From Tritrichomonas foetus (taxonomy: Eukaryota > Parabasalia > Tritrichomonadida > Tritrichomonadidae): a stretch of DNA of 64,000 nt. The position numbers and the translations under genes are program-made. Below the pieces are notes generated by a model. The model searched no databases. It was not told the origin of the DNA and worked only from the letters and a program-made list of their open reading frames with translations. The stretch lies in the NCBI GenBank assembly GCA_001839685.1, contig MLAK01000575.1, positions 24,869 through 88,868 on the forward strand. Direction: 5' to 3'. Shown in pieces: positions 28,783-38,350 of the stretch. The stretch's first letter is position 1, and every line of letters begins with the position of its first letter.

Positions 28783-30213
28783 ATGCTAACCTTATTCCAT
28801 ATTTTCACATTTAGGTTCGTTGGCACATTCACTCAAATAGGTAGGTACAAGATGTTTCCTCCTTTTGGATTGTCATCGTCACATATTAATTCGTCATGTG
28901 TTACATTGTTCGAGAAAGTTGATGATGAATCTCATTTTGATTTCTTCGTTGTTATGAATAAGTTCGACAATTTTCCCTCGCTTGCCCACCTTCCACCAAA
29001 CACACGCCAAACTCAGCAAAATTTATTTTATGGGCCAAATATAGATTCAAATAACATTATGAGGCCAAACTCAAATTCAAATAATTTATACAATTTTTTT
29101 TCGAATTATACTAATTATTCGAATTATTCAAATCCTGAAAGTTCTTTCTCCCGTTTTTTATTTTCTTATGGCTATGGTGAGTTTATTGAACTTCCATCAT
29201 ATCCAATTATTATTCATCCAAATGAAACAGAAATTGATTTTAAGATTACACATACTTGTTATAATGGAAACACAGGAATGGATAATCGTGATAAGTATAG
29301 AAAATACTACATAATTGTTACTTTATTATTTACTGCTTTAGTTTATTATTTTGCTGTGAGAAGAAATGAACATAAAAAATTATTAAGAATGAATGCCATT
29401 ATTTTTGCTTCCTTCTGCTTTTTGTGTGCTTTACAATATACATCATTTCTATGTAATCACTTTGCAACTGATCCTAATGGAACATTCAACACATATTATT
29501 TTACACTAGCAACTGATATTTTCTCAACACTTTTCCAAGTGTTACTGGAAGTAGTTATATATGCTATCTGTGCAAGGCCTAGCATTACATACAAAATAGA
29601 TTTTGAATTTTCATGGATATCAATTATTGTGGCAATTTTATGTTTACTTTTCCATTGTGGTAATTTTTATTTTGTTTATATAATGCCATTTACAAAATAT
29701 ATAGATTACGATTGTTTCTTCTGGCCATTTTATGCATTTTTCCCACTTTTATCTATTGTTTTGTTTTTCCAATATCGTTCATTTTCGAGAAAAGTACGTT
29801 CAAAAAGATACAGGATAAATATTCTCTTGACTTCGTGGTTTGTCACAATTGCATCATTTCTTATAATTGGAGGAAACTCGGCAAACTTTTACTTTGGAAT
29901 GATATCAGGTGGAAAAACTCTTCTAACTGTAACAGTTAATGATATTTTAATCTTGCTTCATGTAATTCTCACTTTTGCTACAACTTTTTCATTTGAATCA
30001 CTAAGAGTTAAAATGTATGCTAAAACACAAATGAACAATGAAAAGAAAAATTCTAAGTCTAAACCATTGAGTTCTTGTGCTAGTGTAGAACCGTTATTAT
30101 CAACAAATGATTCCACAAACTCGAACTATGTTACTGATAATCAACTGAACAACAATACTAAAAACCAAAATAAGAAAAAATCACGTAAAAAAAATCGAAA
30201 ATACCATGTTTAA
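28783..30213 (+). CDS. Seven-transmembrane (GPCR-like) protein
   Basis: A 476-residue protein. An N-terminal region of about 170 residues, Asn/Ser-rich with several N-x-S/T sites, is followed by seven hydrophobic segments at about 175-191, 203-225, 238-264, 276-300, 311-331, 345-365 and 383-402. A basic, Asn/Lys-rich cytosolic tail of about 70 residues ends the protein. The long extracellular domain followed by seven helices resembles the GOST/TMEM87/Lung-7TM type or other eukaryotic GPCR-like proteins, but I see no diagnostic motif. Residues 1-16 are hydrophobic and could be a signal peptide. It is probably a membrane sensor or trafficking protein; this is inference from topology. Confidence 0.72.
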   Translation: MLTLFHIFTFRFVGTFTQIGRYKMFPPFGLSSSHINSSCVTLFEKVDDESHFDFFVVMNKFDNFPSLAHLPPNTRQTQQNLFYGPNIDSNNIMRPNSNSNNLYNFFSNYTNYSNYSNPESSFSRFLFSYGYGEFIELPSYPIIIHPNETEIDFKITHTCYNGNTGMDNRDKYRKYYIIVTLLFTALVYYFAVRRNEHKKLLRMNAIIFASFCFLCALQYTSFLCNHFATDPNGTFNTYYFTLATDIFSTLFQVLLEVVIYAICARPSITYKIDFEFSWISIIVAILCLLFHCGNFYFVYIMPFTKYIDYDCFFWPFYAFFPLLSIVLFFQYRSFSRKVRSKRYRINILLTSWFVTIASFLIIGGNSANFYFGMISGGKTLLTVTVNDILILLHVILTFATTFSFESLRVKMYAKTQMNNEKKNSKSKPLSSCASVEPLLSTNDSTNSNYVTDNQLNNNTKNQNKKKSRKKNRKYHV

Positions 30214-30424
30214 ATCATGTTTGTGAAATTGTTCAAGGTGCATTTTATGGAGCACGAAATTTATGTTATGATTCCAAATAATGTTGAAATAGTTCGCTAT
30301 CAAGCGTTTTATCATCGTAATTATTTATAATAATTTATTATGTGGAAGTATAATTCATGAATCTTCACTTGGTAATCAACTTTTAGAAAGTTTATTGAAA
30401 GTGAATTAAAAGAATATCAACTTG

Positions 30425-30575
30425 ATAAATGCCCACCAACTGCTGAATTAACCACAAATAATCATGTACCTAAAACTTTTCATTTTTCTTTAAATTTGAA
30501 ATTTTTACTAGTCAATTCCTAAACCATTTTTATTAATTATTGAAATATTCACGATCTCGTGATTTTGATTGTTTT
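30425..30575 (-). repeat. 3'-flank repeat of DUF3447 gene 3
   Basis: Inverted partner of 23161-23300 (see there). It lies about 230 bp downstream of the decayed end of the minus-strand DUF3447 gene. Confidence 0.7.
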
Positions 30576-30667
30576 TATTTATATCGTATTGGTTTTATTT
30601 TTATTAACAGACGTAATATTTCAATATGTTAAATTGAATATGGATATCAAATTAGTGCAATAATTGG

Positions 30668-30704
<37 letters not shown>

Positions 30705-30719
30705 AAGAAAGAAAGAAAG
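30668..30719 (+). repeat. A35 run followed by (GAAA)n
   Basis: Thirty-five A in a row and then four to five GAAA units. Located downstream of DUF3447 gene 3; on that gene's strand it is a TTTC/poly-T tract. Confidence 0.95.
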
Positions 30720-30801
30720 CACACCAAGAATCAAATTTTCTGGTGAATTAGGGGAAAAGTATTAAACTCTTTTAATATTTAGAAATAAATAATATTTATC
30801 T

Positions 30802-31340
30802 TTACAAATCATTAGCTTCTTTAGGAATTTTATCTGGAATTTGGTCAAAGAGCTCAGATGGAATTGATCGTAAATTTATAAAAATAACTCTTCAATTTAT
30901 TTTTATTTTGAATAACTGATTTATGATTCAAAAATGGTTTCAAAAGTTGCGTATATTGATTATTTCTATCAGTGGATTCTTTTTTCTCGTTTCTTTTATA
31001 CTTTTTACAAACATATTGCAATGGTGATTTATTATGAATAAAATATGGAAATGGTATTATTTTTAATAAATATATCTATATCTGGATGCGATAAAAGTAC
31101 AGAAACCAATTCGTAGTCATTTCTTCTATTCATGCATAAATAATGCAGAGGTGTATTTCCAATAATAATAATTTTAAACTTCATTATCTTGTTCATTAAT
31201 TTTAAGCGATTTAATATGAATAAATCTTCTTAAATCTTTTGCATCATATGTATTAAAATAATAGTAATTTTTGCTTAAAATATGATGTAGTGGTGTTCGA
31301 TTTAATCTATCTTTCAAATTTATATCTATTTTTGGATGCT
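30802..31340 (-). pseudogene. Broken ankyrin-repeat tail of DUF3447 protein 3
   Basis: Past the stop of the main frame, ankyrin repeats continue in shifting frames: WEILEHPKIDINLKDRLNRT and TPLHHIL, then TPLHYLCMNRR with LLSHPDIDIFIKN, then NKSPLQYVCKKYKRNEKKE. A last frame reads SIPSELFDQIPDKIPKEAND before a TAA ending at 30802. At least four frame changes or stops are needed, several at A/T homopolymers and most in the loop after a D-I-(N/D) motif. The conserved wording suggests recent damage or assembly errors. Confidence 0.65.
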
Positions 31341-34028
31341 CTAATATCTCCCACATGTGACATTTGCATGCAGTAAAAACGACTGGATTATGATAAAAAA
31401 TAATGGGAAAACAGATTTATAAGTGTAGTTCACATCAACATTGGCATTTGCAAGAATATCTAGAATAATATGACTATTTTCACCTTGTACTGCTTTTATT
31501 AATATTTTTTTCATAGAAGGTTTGGCAGTATTATGATCCATTATTTTATATCCAAGTATTTTTACAAGTTTGAAATATATATCCTTAAATCCTTTTTTGC
31601 ATGAATGAATCATGATTTTCTCACGAATATCTATACCGAATGTATCTTTGGATTTAAATTTTGGATTATAAGCTAAAATTTCAAAAATTTCTTGATTATT
31701 GATTTTTCGAAAATTCTTTAAAATTATATAAAAAATAAAAAAAATGTTTAAATTGTCTTGACTAATCGAAAACTTGGGAAGCGAGATCAAATATTTAACT
31801 ATGTCAATATCGTTTTTAAGAATTGCGTCTATAATGGGATTATAGCTTTCTTTTGGGAAATCAAAATGATAAAAATCAATTAGAAATTTTAAAACAGGAA
31901 GATTATGATTAGAAACTGCTTCTTTTATCAAATTTGTGGGGAATTGAACTTTTTTTACACTCACGAGTGCTTTGATAAATTTTGTATTTTTACATTGACA
32001 TGCAACATCAAATGGTTGTAGTAGTTTGGAATGCTCACTGATATAGAGTTTTCTATGCATCATCTTTGAGTGATATGTCTTTTTATATTTGATCTTAACA
32101 CCTGGTTGATTCAGAATTTCCAGAAAGATATGATATTTATTTTGTTCCATTGAATATAACAACGGTGTTTTCTTTTGATAATCAAAATTAATGTCAAATT
32201 GGTCGATTTCATGAAAAATCCTAACGGCTTCAATGTTGTTCTTTTCTACTGCATAAAAGTATAAATCGATAAAAGAATGAAAATGACAAATGATATATGA
32301 TAGATGAATCACCTTTCGAAAAATATCATTTTGTTGATATTTTATTAAAGGTCTTAATATATTTCGAATGCTTTTCTTTTTAAATTCTTTGAACAAATTT
32401 TGATACTTGAAGTTCGTTGAGAGATCGGTTAAATAAAAATTAAAACTCTGAGAAGATATATGCATGATTCGACTAAAAGATGCTGCTTTTGAAATTAAAT
32501 ATTTCATGATTTCATAATTATGATATTGAATCGAATTGGCTAATAATAGATTTAACAAAGTCATTTGATGAGAATTAAGAGTGTATACTTCAAAGAGAAA
32601 TTCAAAAATTTCATTTCGATGGAAATTTATAGAATTAATTAAATGCGCTTCCGTGATATCACACATATGTAAGCGATCATTCATTTCAATCTTTCGAATA
32701 ATGTCAATAGAACCACCCAAAATAGCAAATGTGAGATCTTCGTCATCAATTTTAGTATTATTATTAACAAAATATTCATAACATTTGATTGATCCAAAAT
32801 ATGAACATACATTTGTATATTTAGTTCTTTCCATATGATTAATTATAGCTAATTTATTATAAATACTTTTGTCAAAAGATCCGCGAAAATTGAAATCAAT
32901 ATTACTGGAATATTGTTGAAGTTTCTTTAAATCATCATTCATTAATATTTCAAATAAAGGATCAGGATGAATTCCAAGTTTAGAATACTTTTTATGAAAA
33001 GACTGGTTGTTTTTATCATCATTTCCATTGGCATATTTAGAGTTGACAAGAGCAAAAAATAATCTTTTGTGTATTGAAAGGTAATTTTTGAAAGGTATTT
33101 CATTAATTGAGAATAATTTATTATTCCATAATTCTAGGAGAACAAAAGCAATAATTCCATTGATATCACTTTTATGAAAAAGTACATGAAGAAATATTTT
33201 TTTAAGATCTCGGGAATAAATTTCTTGTGATTTAATAAAAAATCTAATTAAAATCGAAATACGAAATGGACGAATTTGACAAAGTGTGATAATAATACTA
33301 CAAAACATGAATTCATTAATTAATAAGGAATTAGTTTCAATAATATCTCGAATTTTTTGATATGTGGTATCAAAATTATCGTCATCTATTTCTTTCAGAT
33401 GATTAATAACCTCTATTTGAAGATTAATTTCATGTGAATTAAAAAGAATTTTAATGTTATGATTATAAATATCAATCATTTTAATTAATGTTTCAATTTC
33501 TAATTTTTGAGCTAAAGTTGTCAATATTTCAATGTTTTGAGATGAAAGATGAATTCGACCTTTTTCAAAATATTCGCGAATATTTTCAAAATCAGAACCA
33601 TAAACAAATGTGGATCCTTCTAATTCGGGAATATTCACATTAATTCTTTCTTCTTTTGAATTATTTAAAAGTAATTTTTTAATGTAATTGCTTCTTGACA
33701 TAAAGATTTTGTTTGTAAAAAATTCTCTTCCATTTATCACGATTTCCAAATCTAGATTTTCTGATTCTTCAGTCTCTTCTTCTTCATTCATAAAAGGTTC
33801 ACTCTCTTTGTCATATTCATCGTCATTTTCACTTTCATCGCTATTTTCACTGCCACTTTCATTGTCATTTTCACTTTCATTATCTTCTTCATTGTCATCA
33901 CTTGATTCAGAAATGTTCACTTCATCCCTATAATCATTTGCACGAAATCTATAGGAATGGCCGTGATTCAAATTAACCTCTTCTTCATTTTGGTCTTCTT
34001 CCTCTGTCAAATCATAATAATGTGACAT
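31341..34028 (-). CDS. BTB/DUF3447/ankyrin protein 3
   Basis: An 895-residue frame. Residues 1-90 are a very acidic, Ser/Asn-rich head. A BTB/POZ-like domain follows at about 92-190 (LEIVINGREFFTNKIFMSRS). Helical DUF3447-type sequence then includes VCSYFGSIKCYEYFVNNN and FAILGGSIDIIRKIE at about 400-435. Ankyrin-type repeats extend to the end. This is the full BTB-DUF3447-ankyrin architecture expected of adaptor proteins in this family; a link to Cullin-3 would be inference. The frame is lost after ANVDVNYTYKSVFPLFF, at a T6 run, and more repeats follow downstream. A TCATT initiator precedes the ATG. Confidence 0.8.
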   Translation of the reverse strand: MSHYYDLTEEEDQNEEEVNLNHGHSYRFRANDYRDEVNISESSDDNEEDNESENDNESGSENSDESENDDEYDKESEPFMNEEEETEESENLDLEIVINGREFFTNKIFMSRSNYIKKLLLNNSKEERINVNIPELEGSTFVYGSDFENIREYFEKGRIHLSSQNIEILTTLAQKLEIETLIKMIDIYNHNIKILFNSHEINLQIEVINHLKEIDDDNFDTTYQKIRDIIETNSLLINEFMFCSIIITLCQIRPFRISILIRFFIKSQEIYSRDLKKIFLHVLFHKSDINGIIAFVLLELWNNKLFSINEIPFKNYLSIHKRLFFALVNSKYANGNDDKNNQSFHKKYSKLGIHPDPLFEILMNDDLKKLQQYSSNIDFNFRGSFDKSIYNKLAIINHMERTKYTNVCSYFGSIKCYEYFVNNNTKIDDEDLTFAILGGSIDIIRKIEMNDRLHMCDITEAHLINSINFHRNEIFEFLFEVYTLNSHQMTLLNLLLANSIQYHNYEIMKYLISKAASFSRIMHISSQSFNFYLTDLSTNFKYQNLFKEFKKKSIRNILRPLIKYQQNDIFRKVIHLSYIICHFHSFIDLYFYAVEKNNIEAVRIFHEIDQFDINFDYQKKTPLLYSMEQNKYHIFLEILNQPGVKIKYKKTYHSKMMHRKLYISEHSKLLQPFDVACQCKNTKFIKALVSVKKVQFPTNLIKEAVSNHNLPVLKFLIDFYHFDFPKESYNPIIDAILKNDIDIVKYLISLPKFSISQDNLNIFFIFYIILKNFRKINNQEIFEILAYNPKFKSKDTFGIDIREKIMIHSCKKGFKDIYFKLVKILGYKIMDHNTAKPSMKKILIKAVQGENSHIILDILANANVDVNYTYKSVFPLFFIIIQSFLLHANVTCGRY

Positions 34029-34032
34029 TCAA

Positions 34033-34037
34033 AATGA
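34033..34037 (-). promoter_or_regulatory. Inr (TCATT) of DUF3447 gene 3
   Basis: TCATT on the minus strand, ending 4 nt before the ATG at 34028. An AACTTTTTCA motif lies about 30 bp further upstream. Confidence 0.5.
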
Positions 34038-34189
34038 CACTTTTCCTTTTGAATATATATAACTTTTTCATTGTTTATTTGGTTGAATGACAAAACAATT
34101 CTGGAAAGTCATGAATAATTTATGATATTCTACCTCTGCATAATGACCAATGTGCTGAAGAAAAATGCAAATAACATACACTATGAAAT

Positions 34190-34290
34190 ATGTCTCTGTA
34201 TAACGACCAAAAGTCAAGACAAATTTTCAATTACACCTTTTGAATTGACCAAGCCTGGTAGAATCTGATTTTATCCAGTTTGGTCGTAAT
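34190..34290 (+). repeat. ~100-nt fold-back repeat, copy B
   Basis: Homologous along its length to 9613-9712. Its ends pair as ACGACCAAA with TTTGGTCGT, and the central CCAAGCCTGG box is identical. A second partial copy of its left end (CTCTGCATAATGACCAA) lies at about 34134-34150. It sits between the divergent DUF3447 and CFAP410-like genes. Confidence 0.6.
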
Positions 34291-34497
34291 ACAAATGTAT
34301 AATTTTTTCACATAAATTCGTAATGCAGAAGTAAAATGGAAACAAATGGGTTCATCTTTTCAAATGAAAAATGGTTAACTACAAATCATTTAACCCAATA
34401 TTGTTTAATCTTTATATTGACTTTTTCGATAGTTTATTAATAATTTCAATATATTTTATAAAAACATCAACTAATTTTCACAAAAAGTTTAAAATCT

Positions 34498-34502
34498 TCA
34501 TA
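34498..34502 (+). promoter_or_regulatory. Inr (TCATA) of the CFAP410-like gene
   Basis: TCATA ends about 9 nt before the ATG at 34512. It supports that ATG over the upstream one at 34371. Confidence 0.5.
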
Positions 34503-34511
34503 ATTCGCAAA

Positions 34512-35255
34512 ATGAATGATGAATCTTCCAACAACGGTGTTCTCACCGAATACATGGTGACTGCTAAAACACGAACAAATTCTATTGCTAATATAAAAGT
34601 TTTAAATATGTGGGGATACAATCTCAGAGATGTTTCTTTAATTGAAAAAATGCCAAATCTTGAAATTATTTCTCTTCCTGTTAACCAAATTAGTCATCTT
34701 TCTTCATTTCAAAACTGTTGGAATTTACGTGAATTATTTTTACGACAAAATAATATCTCAGATTTCAATGAATTAAAATATTTATCAAATTTGCCTTATT
34801 TAAAAAATCTTTCTCTTTCTGAAAACCCAATTGCTGATATGCCTAATTATCGAAAAATAGTTTTGCAGACTCTGCCCCATCTCGAAAAATTAGACGATGT
34901 TGATGCCTCAATTTTAACCATTTCTCAGAAAACCGCTCAACAATCGCATAATCAAACTCACAATCAAACTAATAATCAAATTCACAATCAAATTCATAAT
35001 CATAATTCTCAACAAATGAGAAGTGGAAGATTGAAAGCAAATCCTTCTTTTGTCGAAGATGAGGAACTTTCCATGGAAGTTCAGCAACAACAAAATCATA
35101 CTCAAAGCTATCATTTAAGGCAAACGCAAAACCGTGGACATAGAAGCGATGAAGGTGCTCTCACTGCAATCCTGGCACTTCTTCCAGAACTCACGCCAGA
35201 ATCACTTTCGATTGTGCTTCAGACTATTTGTGATCTTTCCAAACAACAAGAATAA
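34512..35255 (+). CDS. CFAP410 (C21orf2)-like leucine-rich-repeat protein
   Basis: A 247-residue protein, start taken at the ATG after a TCATA initiator; the upstream extension is Phe/Ile-rich and non-conserved. Residues about 15-140 form an SDS22-like LRR block (KVLNMWGYNLRDVS, MPNLEIISLPVNQIS, NLRELFLRQNNIS, LPYLKNLSLSENPI) closed by an LRR cap (YRKIVLQTLPHLEKLDDV). This matches the N-terminal domain of C21orf2/CFAP410, including the N-L-E-I-I-S-L-x-V-N signature. A Gln/Asn/His-rich linker follows. The last ~33 residues (ALTAILALLPELTPESLSIV) form a helix like the C-terminal oligomerisation helix of CFAP410. In other organisms the protein acts at basal bodies and cilia. The orthology call is strong for a by-eye match. 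Confidence 0.8.
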   Translation: MNDESSNNGVLTEYMVTAKTRTNSIANIKVLNMWGYNLRDVSLIEKMPNLEIISLPVNQISHLSSFQNCWNLRELFLRQNNISDFNELKYLSNLPYLKNLSLSENPIADMPNYRKIVLQTLPHLEKLDDVDASILTISQKTAQQSHNQTHNQTNNQIHNQIHNHNSQQMRSGRLKANPSFVEDEELSMEVQQQQNHTQSYHLRQTQNRGHRSDEGALTAILALLPELTPESLSIVLQTICDLSKQQE

Positions 35256-35653
35256 TTATGAAAGGAAGTTATCGGCAAATATTACATATATTTAATAGAT
35301 ATAATTATAGGTGGAGTTTATAATCATTTTCCCACTTTTTTGTCAAGGAAGATGCAAGCCTTTTTGTTCAAGCTTAATTGAACAAAATTCATGTTGATTC
35401 GAAATTTTATGCTTCTGAAAAACGCACGTTTTTCCAAAGGAAATGACAAACGAGTTTACGATAGAGAATAAATATAACTTTCCGATTTGAAGAATGATTT
35501 TAACATTGGAATTGAGCAAAATGCAATTTTGCTTATAGTCAAAAGTTTTGATCATTCTTCAATAAATATTTAAAGATGATCAAATCATTTTTCAAAAGAA
35601 TATGTTGAATTGTGTTCGTATTAAAGGTAAATTTCCCAAAATTCCTGTGGCAA

Positions 35654-36218
35654 ATGAGAGCAAATTCAAATAATTTCTATCAGAATCAATTATGGTTTTT
35701 CTGTTTTGCTTCCAATGTGGCTCTCATTAAAAAACATGCTGCTAAACAAGGTTCCATATAATCCATTGTTTCTAGATATATTACTTTAGAAAAACTTGCA
35801 TTGATGTATATTAGGAGAAAGGATTAAATTTCTGCCAAGGAATTCATTAAACCTTTACACACACTGAAAGAAGCAATCAATTTTAATGAAAAATTACTAG
35901 AAACAAAAAGACATTTCATGGCACTAGGGTAAAATTCGAATTTTTCGTGTATTCACTAAAATTCCTGGGAAAATCGCTGGAAAACTAACAATAATTAAAA
36001 GCATGAATAAATAGGGGACGTACTACATTTTAATAATTTTATTACTATCATTATTTTATTTAATAAACAGGAGTGAAATACAACACCAATGTTGTCTATC
36101 AATGTCACGAAGAGAAATAAAACAAATTTGGAATAGTTTTTTAAAATCACATGTCAGATTTATTGAAAAAGTTCATGATTTTAATGAAAAAGACTCGCTC
36201 AGAAATTTTGCCAAATAA
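35654..36218 (+). pseudogene. Decayed coding remnant of unknown family
   Basis: One frame from 35654 reads protein-like sequence (WFFCFASNVALIKKHAAK, LEKLALMYIRRK, FIKPLHTLKEAINFNEKLL) interrupted by two stops and ending near 35932. At 36102-36218 a 38-codon ATG frame (SRREIKQIWNSFLKSHVRF) has similar character. Composition and amphipathic spacing differ from the surrounding spacer. I do not recognise the family. The remnant lies directly upstream of the second kinase gene. Confidence 0.35.
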
Positions 36219-36242
36219 ATTTCGTTCTTAGTTGTATTATTA

Positions 36243-37943
36243 ATGGAAACTCGAAAGAAAGTCCTTCCATATGATTGTATTATCGACATTTCTCAATATC
36301 AGAAGGTAAAAGGTGATCGTCGAGTTGGTGGATTCGCTTCTGTCGAACAAGTCCAATCACCAGATAATGAGACCATTTATGCACTGAAAAAAGCCTTTTT
36401 TAAAAAAGTGACTCCACATTACCTGTTTTTAAATTATTTTTTGCGCGAAGTAACTCTACTTTCAATCTTTGATCATCCTTCAATTGTTCGATCCATAGGA
36501 TTTAATCTTTTCGAAATTAACAAAAAGAAAGAATCTCCACAAAGAAAGAATAAAGTTATTTTTAATCCATGCATACTTATGAAATTTCATAAAAGAACAT
36601 TGGACCAACTCATTCAAAATATGAAAAATAAGAAAGTTGAGATAAGTTCAGTTTCTCTTTATGTTATAATAGTTCAAATTTGTCGAGGAATCAACTATTT
36701 GCATCAACTTAATATAGTGCATCGTGATATAAAACCGTCAAATATTTTGATTGATGATTTCCTGCATCCAAAAATCTGCGATTTTAATGGTTCAAAATAC
36801 TTAGTTGACTTAAACTCCTCTTTGCGTTTTGGTACATTGGATTACCAGGCACCTGAAATATTCGATGGTTCTATTTCCCTGAAAGCTGATATATATTCAT
36901 TAGCAATTACTTTATATCAATTGTTCGAATTAAAAAATAGCAATTGGACATATGGGAAATTATGTAAAGAATTCCTAAGAAATGAAAGCAATAGGCCTTC
37001 TTTTTCAGCAAAGACACCAAAAGTGTGGCAAGATTTAATCAAAAAAATGTGGTCATATCAGCCAGAAATGAGACCAACCATGAATGAAGTTTGTCAGAGA
37101 ATTGAAAGGAAAGAATTTAGACCTGCGAATATTTCAAACGAAGAAGAACAATATATTCAAAAACAAATTGAAGAATTAGTAAAATATGACATTCCACAAG
37201 ATTATTTGCGCGATTCTATACAAAATATTACTAATAATGGTATTGATGATGAATTTTTTTCATCCCAAAAAAAGGCGGTTGATTATTTATTAAATTATGC
37301 GAGTAAATCAATGAGTATCTCTGCATTAATTGGTTCTGGGTTGTATTATATGAACACGCTTGGTGATTATTGTCTAGCTTATGAAACTTTCAAGAAAATA
37401 AAAGCTGAATCAATTGAAGCCCAGGTTTTACTAAAACATATTAAACAAATGGCAAACATAAATCCATTAATAATGGGAATGAAATATGAAAGTTCCCGAA
37501 AATTTGATGAAGCTATAAAATTTTATATCAAAGCCATGACATGCAAGAATAATGCTAATCAAAATAAATGTGCAATGGGACGTCTTGGAAGAATTCTTCT
37601 TTCTTGTCAAGAAAAAAAGGGTATTGTTTTATTAGAAAAAGCCTCATCAGGTGGTGATAAGTTTTCATCGTTTCATCTTGGAATATATTTTTACAATAAG
37701 GGCAACTATAATAAATCTGTTGATTATTTCCAAAAAGCAGGAGATTATCCAGACGCCTATTACTATCTTGGTTTATCTTATAAGGAAATTCATAATAATA
37801 TAAATGCGACAAATGCATTTAAAAGGGCAGAACAATTTTATTGCACAGCCAAATTTATTCGTGATGAAATCGAGAAGATTAATAAGGAAAAACCGCAGAT
37901 TGATATTACTATATTGCCCTTGTCCAACAAATATCTTCAGTAG
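36243..37943 (+). CDS. Protein kinase with C-terminal Sel1-like repeats
   Basis: A 566-residue protein. The kinase domain spans about residues 17-295: an altered glycine loop (RRVGGFASV), lysine at ALKK (about 49), HRDIKPSN at 160-167, DFN in place of DFG at 180-182, QAPEIF of the APE motif, and a C-lobe ending MRPTMNEV. Residues about 300-345 are a helical linker. Sel1/TPR-like repeats follow to the end (ALIGSGLYYMNTLGDYCLAY, FHLGIYFYNKGNYNKSVDYF, AYYYLGLSYKE). It is of the TKL-like type common in trichomonads and is intact, with a normal ATG. The DFN variant keeps the metal-binding Asp but loses the hinge Gly, so activity is uncertain. It gives the template for joining the split kinase/Sel1 frames at 23558-28094. 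Confidence 0.85.
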   Translation: METRKKVLPYDCIIDISQYQKVKGDRRVGGFASVEQVQSPDNETIYALKKAFFKKVTPHYLFLNYFLREVTLLSIFDHPSIVRSIGFNLFEINKKKESPQRKNKVIFNPCILMKFHKRTLDQLIQNMKNKKVEISSVSLYVIIVQICRGINYLHQLNIVHRDIKPSNILIDDFLHPKICDFNGSKYLVDLNSSLRFGTLDYQAPEIFDGSISLKADIYSLAITLYQLFELKNSNWTYGKLCKEFLRNESNRPSFSAKTPKVWQDLIKKMWSYQPEMRPTMNEVCQRIERKEFRPANISNEEEQYIQKQIEELVKYDIPQDYLRDSIQNITNNGIDDEFFSSQKKAVDYLLNYASKSMSISALIGSGLYYMNTLGDYCLAYETFKKIKAESIEAQVLLKHIKQMANINPLIMGMKYESSRKFDEAIKFYIKAMTCKNNANQNKCAMGRLGRILLSCQEKKGIVLLEKASSGGDKFSSFHLGIYFYNKGNYNKSVDYFQKAGDYPDAYYYLGLSYKEIHNNINATNAFKRAEQFYCTAKFIRDEIEKINKEKPQIDITILPLSNKYLQ

Positions 37944-38060
37944 TATTGTTTCATATGTTTCCTCAATGAATAATATGAAGAAATATTTTCAAAAAATTAA
38001 TTTTGTGAGTAGTAAAATATTAAATAAATATAAATACTTTCGCTTTTACAACAAAAGAAA

Positions 38061-38080
38061 AACTTCTTCATGAAGAAGTT
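38061..38080. repeat. Perfect 20-bp palindrome
   Basis: AACTTCTTCATGAAGAAGTT is its own reverse complement. It lies about 120 bp past the kinase stop and about 10 bp before the hairpin element at 38092. Confidence 0.9.
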
Positions 38081-38091
38081 CATGTAATATA

Positions 38092-38180
38092 GCTAAAGGC
38101 CGCTATTAACAGGATTTCTGACATTTTGCGACGTGGATAGATGAACTGAATAGCGTCGCAAGATGTGGCCAATCTTTAGC
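38092..38180 (+). other. GC-rich multi-stem hairpin element (possible structured RNA)
   Basis: Within AT-rich spacer, nested inverted repeats occur: GCTAAAG...CTTTAGC (38092/38174), GGCC...GGCC, and TTGCGACG...CGTCGCAA (38126/38154), an 8-bp perfect stem with a 20-nt loop. A competing pair CGCTATT...AATAGCG (38101/38149) overlaps the inner stem, so two folds are mutually exclusive. The element ends 170 bp before the amylase ATG. It may be an ncRNA, a leader structure or a MITE-like palindrome. The rest of 37944-38350 shows no gene. Confidence 0.45.
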
Positions 38181-38336
38181 TTTTTCAGTATTTTTTATTG
38201 AGCGTTGTTTGAAAAAGTTCGAAAACGAACTGAGTATTTCTCTGTTCCTCTCAAAATTTAAATATAAAAAGATAATTATGTACAATTGTTGATTGATCAC
38301 AATATTCTATCTATATTTTATAAAGTATGAATCACT

Positions 38337-38341
38337 TCATT
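38337..38341 (+). promoter_or_regulatory. Inr (TCATT) of the amylase gene
   Basis: TCATT ends 9 nt before the ATG at 38351, so the gene has a native-type trichomonad core promoter despite its bacterial look. Confidence 0.5.
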
Positions 38342-38350
38342 TAAATCATC

